This document shows positions 33,063-37,818 of a stretch of 37,818 nucleotides of DNA, piece after piece (position 1 is the stretch's first letter; every line of letters begins with the position of its first letter). The notes below the pieces were generated by a model, which searched no databases, was not told the DNA's origin, and saw only the letters and a program-made list of their open reading frames with translations. This stretch comes from Cryomorphaceae bacterium (lineage in GTDB: Bacteria > Bacteroidota > Bacteroidia > Flavobacteriales_D > Crocinitomicaceae): NCBI GenBank assembly GCA_027490665.1, contig JAIXXP010000065.1, positions 1-37,818 of the forward strand, written 5' to 3'. The translations under genes and the position numbers were made by a program.

Positions 33063-33323
33063 TTAATCGTCGTAGTGATACCTACATTTTACAACAATAA
33101 CTTGTTGTTCTAGGACTTGATAAATCAAGCGGTTTTTTTGATCAATTCGTCGAGACCAAAAACCAGTATATTGAAATTTCAAAGGCTCCGGCATGCCAAG
33201 GCCTTCAAATGGATTTCTTAGAATATCCTTAAGAAGTTGGTTTATTTTGACAATTTTCTTTTTGTCTTGGCTCATCCAATATTGGTAGTCATCCCAAGCT
33301 CTTGGGGTAAAGCTGATATTCAT
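33063..33323 (-). CDS. yoeB: YoeB/Txe-family mRNA interferase toxin
   Basis: An 86-residue RelE-superfamily ribosome-dependent endoribonuclease. It matches YoeB end to end: WDDYQYWMSQDKK, PFEGLGMPEPLK, GFWSRRIDQKNRLIY and CRYHY. The catalytic residues of E. coli YoeB fall at the same numbers: Glu46, Arg65, His83 and Tyr84. The only deviation is two extra Asp residues after the canonical C-terminal His-Tyr; since the C-terminus is part of the active site in YoeB, this is worth noting. Its ATG overlaps the antitoxin stop (ATGA, 33320-33323), so it is made from the same message at a coupled rate. Confidence 0.95.
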   Translation of the reverse strand: MNISFTPRAWDDYQYWMSQDKKKIVKINQLLKDILRNPFEGLGMPEPLKFQYTGFWSRRIDQKNRLIYQVLEQQVIVVKCRYHYDD

Positions 33324-33565
33324 TCTGGGATAAAATCGATCATATCCTTTCCAATTTGTTGGATAGAAGCATCTAAGTGTGCTTTGTTTTTGATTGATGA
33401 TAGTTCATGACTTGTGGCACATAATGCGTTGTACTCTTCTAAAGACATGACCACAACAGCTTTACCTTTCCCTCTGTGAATGATTAGGGTATCCACATTG
33501 GTAATTACTTGATCTAAGAACTGTTTGAGGTCTTTTCTGAATTCTGAATAAGTTGCGCTTAACAT
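33320..33565 (-). CDS. yefM: YefM/Phd-family antitoxin
   Basis: An 81-residue antitoxin that neutralises YoeB and autorepresses the pair. The N-terminal DNA-binding Phd/YefM fold is MLSATYSEFRKDLKQFLDQV, then DTLIIHRGKGKAVVVMSLEEYNAL; the C-terminal third (SSIKNKAHLDASIQQIGKDM) is the toxin-wrapping part. The ATG at 33565 is chosen because it matches the family start and length (E. coli YefM 83 aa); a start 13 codons earlier would run through the predicted promoter and operator. yefM precedes yoeB with a four-base overlap. Confidence 0.93.
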   Translation of the reverse strand: MLSATYSEFRKDLKQFLDQVITNVDTLIIHRGKGKAVVVMSLEEYNALCATSHELSSIKNKAHLDASIQQIGKDMIDFIPE

Positions 33566-33567
33566 GA

Positions 33568-33595
33568 GTACCGATTTAGGTACAAAATTACGTAC
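33568..33595 (-). promoter_or_regulatory. yefM-yoeB promoter/operator: three GTAC sites at 12-bp spacing
   Basis: GTAC occurs at 33568-33571, 33580-33583 and 33592-33595, each exactly 12 bases apart. The first two lie in a perfect palindrome, GTACC-N6-GGTAC (33568-33583). A -7 box TAATTTTG (minus strand, 33583-33590) sits between the second and third sites, 17 bases before the yefM ATG. The E. coli yefM-yoeB operator is built from TGTACA-core palindromes spaced 12 bp, as I recall it, so this reads as the autoregulatory site. Confidence 0.8.
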
Positions 33596-33709
33596 TTTTA
33601 ACATGGTAGATAGTTTTCTTCAAAAATAAACTAGACCTAGCAAAGTTCATTCAGTAGATTTTCGGAAGTAGTATGGAAATGGGTTAAGAAGTTGGTGCCG
33701 AGGTTGAAA

Positions 33710-35578
33710 CTATCTTACCCTCCTCGCCAACGCCTCATACACCACATGCTGCATGTCGGTTCTGATGTTGAGGTCGCGGAGTTTCCAGTTGTCTTGACTT
33801 GGGTGAACGCGATTCGACAAGAAGATAAAGATGACTTTATTTTTGGGGTCGGCCCAGGCGAGGGTGCCTGTGAAGCCGGAGTGGCCAAAAGATTGTTGGG
33901 AGGCCAAGACGTCGCAGGTACCGCCTCCACTTGCGTTCGGTCGGTCAAAACCAGCGGCGCGGCGGTTGCCAGGATACTGTTGTTTGGTGAATTCAGTGTA
34001 GGTAGCTTCAGAGAAGATGTTCATGCCGGCCATTTGCCCTTTGTTGAGGAAAAGTTGCATGATATGCGCCAAACTCCATGCATTAGAAAAAATACCAGCG
34101 TGACCCGCAACACCGCCGAGCATAGCTGCACCCGGGTCGTGGACGTATCCTCTTAAAAGTTGCTTGCGGAAGGCTTGGTCGTCTTCGGTGGGTACAACTT
34201 GTGCATCTGCAAAACTTTTTAATGGTTGGTAAAGCATGCGGTTGAGTCCGAGTGGTAGATAGATGTTGCGGCGCAAATAACTCGCCTGGCTCTCGCCAAT
34301 GAGGCGTTCCAAAATAGGTTGGGTAAAATAATAACAGAGGTCAGAATAGACATATTTCTTGGCGCCGAGCTCAGAGCGCATGATTTGCGCGTACATGCTG
34401 TCTTTGTAGTTTTTGTGGATGTACATACCCTTGGCAACCTCGAGCGGAAAATCATCAGATTGTTTGCTTTGGTAAATACTGCCTTTCCAGGTTCCGTCTG
34501 AAAGCGTGCGCTTGTAAAATGGTATCCAAGGTGTGAGGCCGGCTTGGTGGGCCATGATTTCCTTGATTTTAAGTGCCGCAAACGGTGTTGAACCCACAAC
34601 TTCAGGAATATAACTGCCAATGGTTTGGTCGAGGTTGAACTTCCCTTTGGTGTGTTGTTGCATGGCCAGTAGGGTAGAAGCGGCAATTTTGGTGACCGAC
34701 GCGATGTCGTACATGGACTGCAAATTAATTTCTGGTGCGTTGGTTTCGTATCCTTGTTTGCCATAGGCTTTGTGCCAAATAATTTTATCTTCTATGGCAA
34801 CCAACACCTGACAACCAGGGTAAGCGCCCGCAGTGATTCCTTTTTGAGCAATGACATCAATTTCTTGTAGGTCTTGGCTCTTGAGGCCGAGTTCTTCAGG
34901 AAGCGCGATGCCAAGGCGACCGTTGGCTTCAAGACCCGAAGCACTCAGCCCCCCCATTAGTAACTGTGCAATTTGCGCTTGTGCAATCGGGTGGTTTTCG
35001 TGCGCAACAATGATGGCGTCAAATAAGGAAGTGTCTACATCCTTCAGGATTTTATGCTCGCCAAATACGACTAGTATGTTTTGGTCGGTGCTGTCTAGGA
35101 GTTCAATTTTTTCAGCCGCCCATTTCTCTATATGGTTACTATGAGGAGCCGCAGCATGTAAACTAAATATGCAAATTTCTGGATCGGTAAGGCCATAAAA
35201 TTTAGAAACTGCTGCTGGAATTTGCAGTGAGTCGGCAGCAAAAAAGGCCATGCGGTCGGCATAGAGGTTGAGCGTTTCAGTAAATATAGAAGAATTTCCA
35301 CCAAGTGCAACGCAAGCAATTTTTCGATCAAGCCGACCCAAAGGCAGCACCTGTTGGTTGTTTTTAAGAATTTCAATATGTTTTCTAAATCCTTGAATTT
35401 GTTGGGTTTGTTGTTGGGTGTTTAAATCCGAAAAAGCAGCACCTATCCATTTGGTAGGAAGTTCGTATTTAAATTTAGAGCTACTTTCAGACGATTTTGG
35501 ACTTGGGTAGAACCTAACTAAAGCAAATCCGAGTAGAGATACAACAAGTATAGAGGAGAAGAGGCGCATGCGTTTCAT
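33710..35578 (-). CDS. Membrane-anchored serine hydrolase (beta-lactamase/class C fold) fused to a GH3 C-terminal-like domain
   Basis: A 622-residue exported protein. An N-terminal signal or anchor helix (about 4-24) is followed at about 65-235 by a segment like the C-terminal alpha/beta sandwich of GH3 glycosidases (HIEILKNNQQVLPLGRLDRK, FDAIIVAHENHPIAQAQIAQ, GRLGIALPEEL). Then comes a penicillin-binding/beta-lactamase domain (about 235-620): nucleophile Ser294 in SVTK (294-297), Tyr411 in YSD, and HSGFTG (566-571). Related Bacteroidota proteins carry a complete GH3 N-terminal catalytic barrel in front; it is absent here. Likely acts on cell-wall peptides or esters in the periplasm. ATG at 35578 or 35569; the promoter lies so close that the latter may be real. 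Confidence 0.85.
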   Translation of the reverse strand: MKRMRLFSSILVVSLLGFALVRFYPSPKSSESSSKFKYELPTKWIGAAFSDLNTQQQTQQIQGFRKHIEILKNNQQVLPLGRLDRKIACVALGGNSSIFTETLNLYADRMAFFAADSLQIPAAVSKFYGLTDPEICIFSLHAAAPHSNHIEKWAAEKIELLDSTDQNILVVFGEHKILKDVDTSLFDAIIVAHENHPIAQAQIAQLLMGGLSASGLEANGRLGIALPEELGLKSQDLQEIDVIAQKGITAGAYPGCQVLVAIEDKIIWHKAYGKQGYETNAPEINLQSMYDIASVTKIAASTLLAMQQHTKGKFNLDQTIGSYIPEVVGSTPFAALKIKEIMAHQAGLTPWIPFYKRTLSDGTWKGSIYQSKQSDDFPLEVAKGMYIHKNYKDSMYAQIMRSELGAKKYVYSDLCYYFTQPILERLIGESQASYLRRNIYLPLGLNRMLYQPLKSFADAQVVPTEDDQAFRKQLLRGYVHDPGAAMLGGVAGHAGIFSNAWSLAHIMQLFLNKGQMAGMNIFSEATYTEFTKQQYPGNRRAAGFDRPNASGGGTCDVLASQQSFGHSGFTGTLAWADPKNKVIFIFLSNRVHPSQDNWKLRDLNIRTDMQHVVYEALARRVR

Positions 35579-35584
35579 TTAGAC

Positions 35585-35615
35585 CAAAACTAGGTATAAT
35601 TATGCGCTTTTCAAA
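35585..35615 (-). promoter_or_regulatory. Promoter of the GH3-like/serine hydrolase gene
   Basis: On the minus strand TTTG (plus 35612-35615), 19-base spacer, TAGTTTTG (35585-35592): full consensus. The -7 box ends only six bases before the ATG at 35578, so the message would be leaderless or start at the next ATG (35569). Confidence 0.75.
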
Positions 35616-35732
35616 ACAGAAAGTGTAGTTCGGACACTTACTTTAATATACGAAATTTTCCTTAGGAAATCAAATTAAGTTCTACACATTTTAGAACATC
35701 TGTTGTTTACAAAAACCTAATATAAATCATGG

Positions 35733-35760
35733 TTTGGGGTTATAAAGCATTGTAATTTTG
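35733..35760 (+). promoter_or_regulatory. Predicted promoter of pckA
   Basis: TAATTTTG (35753-35760) is an exact -7 box 26 bases before the pckA ATG. TTTG at 35733-35736 is the nearest -33 candidate, but with a spacer of 16 rather than 19. No catabolite-control site is recognised in the remaining 130 bases of this gap. Confidence 0.55.
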
Positions 35761-35786
35761 TCGTGTCAAACTCTTAAAATTGTACA

Positions 35787-37397
35787 ATGGAATTACACGG
35801 AAAATTCGGGAAAAATGCCGACCTCGCCGCAAGTATTGGTTTGTCTGAATCAGGCGATCAATTTTGGAATCTTACCCCAGCAGAACTTATAGAAGACTGT
35901 ATTATTTTGGGCGAAGGTATGCTGACCGATACCGGTGCACTTGCTATTGAAACCGGCGAATTTACCGGCCGCTCACCCAAAGACCGTTTTATTGTGCGCG
36001 ATGCCAAAACAGAAGACGCTGTTTGGTGGGGCGATGTCAATATTGGTTTTGAGCCTTCAAAGTTTGACGCGCTATACGAGCGCATGAAAGCGCATTTAGC
36101 TGAGCAAGACCTTTATGTAAGAGATGTCTATGCTTGTGCTGATGAAGCCTACCGCATGAATATCCGCGTGATTGCCGAATTGCCATGGTCTAGTCTTTTT
36201 GCGCACAACATGTTTTTGCGTGTAGAGGCCAACGAAATTGAAGACTTCCTACCGGAATGGCATATCATATGTGCCCCTAGTTTTTTAGCTGATCCTGCTC
36301 TTGATGGCACGCGTCAGTCGAACTTTGCCATTTTGAACTTTACCAAAAAAATGATCCTTATCGGTGGAACTGGTTACACTGGCGAAATCAAAAAAGGAAT
36401 TTTCTCTGCGCTTAATTTTATTTTGCCTCACGAAAAGAACGTGTTGTCTATGCACTGCTCAGCCAATATTGGCCAAGACGGCGACACCGCAATTTTCTTT
36501 GGTTTGTCCGGTACCGGCAAAACAACACTTTCCTCGGATCCAAACCGCCGCTTAATTGGCGACGACGAACACGGCTGGAGCGCCAACAGTGTTTTCAACT
36601 TTGAAGGCGGCTGCTATGCCAAAACAATCGATTTATCGCGAGAGAAAGAACCCCAAATCTACGACGCCATTCGTTTTGGTGCTTTGCTAGAAAATGTAGG
36701 GTTTCCGCAAGAATCTTCGTCCCCGGATTATACAGACGGCAGCATTACGGAAAACACCCGCGTATCCTACCCGATACACCATATCGATAACATTGCCGTG
36801 CCTTCCATCGGCTCAGCGCCAAAAAATATTTTCTTTTTAACAGCCGATGCCTTTGGTGTTTTGCCTCCAATCTCTAAACTGACCAAAGCGCAAGCCATGT
36901 ACCACTTTATGTCGGGTTACACCGCTAAGGTGGCCGGCACAGAGGTCGGCATCACAGAACCAACCACTACTTTCTCTGCTGGTTTTGGCGCTGCTTTCCT
37001 GCCTTTGCATCCTGCTAAATATGCCAAATTACTTGGCGATAAATTAGAGGGCACAGACATCAATGTTTGGCTCATCAATACGGGTTGGTCTGGTGGTTCT
37101 TACGGCGTAGGTTCAAGAATGAAATTGTCTTATACGCGCGCCATGATCACAGCTGCGCTGACGGGCAAACTCAAGGATGTCGCCTATGAAAACATGCCTT
37201 TCTTTGAATTGGCATTCCCATGCGCTTGTGAAGGTGTTCCGACAGAACTACTGAACCCGCGCAACACCTGGGCCGACAAACAAGCCTACGATCAAACAGC
37301 GGCGAGTTTGGCCGCCAAGTTTGTCAAAAACTTTGAGAAGTTTGCAGCCGAGACCGACGCCAGCATTTTAGCTGCGGCGCCTCAAGTGCCTGCATAG
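35787..37397 (+). CDS. pckA: Phosphoenolpyruvate carboxykinase (ATP)
   Basis: PckA converts oxaloacetate and ATP to PEP, ADP and CO2, the first committed step of gluconeogenesis; in some bacteria it runs in reverse to fix CO2. The 536-residue length fits the ATP-type enzyme. Key motifs: TGRSPKDRF (60-68), GGTGYTGEIKKG (193-204), the kinase loop GLSGTGKTT (239-247), the metal-binding LIGDDEHGW (256-264), and NTRVSYPIHHIDNI plus the SGYTAKVAGTE block nearer the C-terminus. The gene stands alone between a predicted promoter and a strong terminator. Confidence 0.98.
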   Translation: MELHGKFGKNADLAASIGLSESGDQFWNLTPAELIEDCIILGEGMLTDTGALAIETGEFTGRSPKDRFIVRDAKTEDAVWWGDVNIGFEPSKFDALYERMKAHLAEQDLYVRDVYACADEAYRMNIRVIAELPWSSLFAHNMFLRVEANEIEDFLPEWHIICAPSFLADPALDGTRQSNFAILNFTKKMILIGGTGYTGEIKKGIFSALNFILPHEKNVLSMHCSANIGQDGDTAIFFGLSGTGKTTLSSDPNRRLIGDDEHGWSANSVFNFEGGCYAKTIDLSREKEPQIYDAIRFGALLENVGFPQESSSPDYTDGSITENTRVSYPIHHIDNIAVPSIGSAPKNIFFLTADAFGVLPPISKLTKAQAMYHFMSGYTAKVAGTEVGITEPTTTFSAGFGAAFLPLHPAKYAKLLGDKLEGTDINVWLINTGWSGGSYGVGSRMKLSYTRAMITAALTGKLKDVAYENMPFFELAFPCACEGVPTELLNPRNTWADKQAYDQTAASLAAKFVKNFEKFAAETDASILAAAPQVPA

Positions 37398-37436
37398 TTC
37401 CTCCTTTCCATCAGTCAACAATTTTGGAAAGAACTA

Positions 37437-37460
37437 GGGCCGCAATTGCGGCCCTTTTTT
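37437..37460 (+). terminator. Rho-independent terminator after pckA
   Basis: GGGCCGC-AATT-GCGGCCC, a perfect GC-rich 7-bp stem (37437-37454), followed by six T (37455-37460). It lies 39 bases after the pckA stop. Confidence 0.95.
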
Positions 37461-37511
37461 GATGTGTTCAAACCGAAGTAGCGTGTAATTTTTTAAATTG
37501 ATTTAACGCAC

Positions 37512-37544
37512 AAAAAAAGCCCCGACCAAAAAGGACGGAGCTTT
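37512..37544 (-). terminator. Rho-independent terminator after rpmH
   Basis: On the minus strand AAAGCTCCGTCC and GGTCGGGGCTTT pair (one U-G, one U-U mismatch) around a TTTTT loop, followed by a T-run (plus-strand A-run 37512-37518). It begins 23 bases after the rpmH stop. Confidence 0.82.
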
Positions 37545-37567
37545 GAAATATGGGTGCTGCTAACGAC

Positions 37568-37726
37568 TTAACGCTTGTGCATTCCTTCGTCAGATACAGT
37601 TAATTTTTTGCGGCCTTTTTTGCGACGCGCAGCCAATACACGACGACCGTTTTTTGTGGCCATACGGCTACGGAAGCCATGTTTGTTTCTTCTTTTTCTT
37701 ACCGATGGTTGAAACGTTCTTTTCAT
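37568..37726 (-). CDS. rpmH: 50S ribosomal protein bL34
   Basis: bL34, a 52-residue very basic large-subunit protein, read directly from the minus strand: [18 protein letters not shown], then [20 protein letters not shown] and [14 protein letters not shown]. The first 45 residues are the near-universal bL34 sequence; the short acidic-then-basic tail VSDEGMHKR is a common Bacteroidota extension. It has its own consensus promoter (37760-37789) and terminator. In many bacteria rpmH lies beside dnaA or rnpA; neither is visible here, and the window ends 92 bases upstream of its start. Confidence 0.97.
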   Translation of the reverse strand: MKRTFQPSVRKRRNKHGFRSRMATKNGRRVLAARRKKGRKKLTVSDEGMHKR

Positions 37727-37759
37727 GTCGTGTCGTTATTTGTAATGTTTTTGGGAATG

Positions 37760-37789
37760 CAAAGATAGTTAATTTTTTAGAATTTCAAA
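37760..37789 (-). promoter_or_regulatory. Promoter of rpmH
   Basis: On the minus strand TTTG (plus 37786-37789), 18-base spacer, TATCTTTG (37760-37767), the same -7 sequence as the rplM and rpmE promoters. The ATG is 33 bases downstream. Confidence 0.82.
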
Positions 37790-37818
37790 TTCTTTCGACA
37801 AAAATCGTGAAAAAAAGC

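Noticed and set aside
33692-34764. Long open frames opposite or in another frame of the serine hydrolase gene (154 codons on plus, 181 on minus)
   Set aside because: The serine hydrolase frame holds the SVTK and HSGFTG motifs and the domain order; the others show no motifs and arise from its codon bias.
1-37818. tRNA, rRNA, CRISPR array, insertion sequence or integrase
   Set aside because: Read on both strands: no TPsiC-loop plus acceptor pairing, no regularly spaced repeats beyond (CAA)6 and the GTAC triplet, and no transposase or integrase motifs.

Overview
The window comes from a bacterium of the phylum Bacteroidota, most likely a Flavobacteriales-type lineage. The reasons are type IX secretion (T9SS) C-terminal domains of type A (27502-28398) and type B (28441-32673), a PorV/PorQ-type outer-membrane protein, a large TonB-dependent receptor, a bL31 of the zinc-independent class, the order rplM-rpsI-rpsB-tsf-pyrH-frr, and promoters of the Bacteroidota form TTG-N18/19-TAnnTTTG. 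Shine-Dalgarno sites are not evident. The genus cannot be fixed from the sequence alone. No mobile element, tRNA, rRNA or CRISPR array was seen, and no stretch above 300 bases lacks a gene.

Layout. Positions 1-1364 (minus): cold-shock protein (cut by the window edge), an ABM-fold protein and a SAM hydroxide adenosyltransferase. Positions 1456-6930 (plus): one tightly packed run phoH-purC-panB-(FecB-like lipoprotein)-(FecCD permease)-(ATPase), mixing housekeeping genes with an iron-chelate/cobalamin-type importer. Positions 6927-10864 (minus): ribosome and translation cluster rplM-rpsI / rpsB-tsf / pyrH-frr, divided by two hairpin-plus-U-tract elements. Positions 10967-15286 (minus): pssA-purS-aldehyde dehydrogenase, then a membrane-anchored coiled-coil protein and an enoyl-CoA hydratase-family gene. 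Positions 15353-19926: PorV/PorQ-like protein, SpoIIE-type phosphatase, bL31, threonylcarbamoyl-AMP synthase and a LuxR-type response regulator.

Positions 19927-22569 (minus) hold a TonB-dependent receptor. Positions 22662-27408 (plus) hold a four-gene run: RimB-like aspartic protease (DUF785), RimK-type ATP-grasp ligase, AstE/AspA-type deacylase and a secreted M14 peptidase. I consider this the most suggestive unit: enzymes that could add, trim and recycle amino-acid tags. Positions 27502-32673 are two secreted T9SS cargo proteins in a visibly more AT-rich segment. Positions 32684-33565 (minus) carry a receiver-less LuxR-type HTH protein and a complete YefM-YoeB toxin-antitoxin pair with a three-site GTAC operator at 12-bp spacing. 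Positions 33710-35578 hold a serine hydrolase fused to a GH3 C-terminal-like domain without the GH3 catalytic barrel. The window ends with ATP-dependent PEP carboxykinase and rpmH, each with its own terminator.

Several track-style longest starts were shortened here (FecB-like, FecCD, pyrH, tsf, purS, ALDH, PorV-like, SpoIIE, rpmE, response regulator, TonB receptor, deacylase, yefM) because a downstream ATG fits the family start, the upstream stop codon or the promoter better. Two genes, phoH (TTG) and rplM (GTG), appear to use non-ATG starts.
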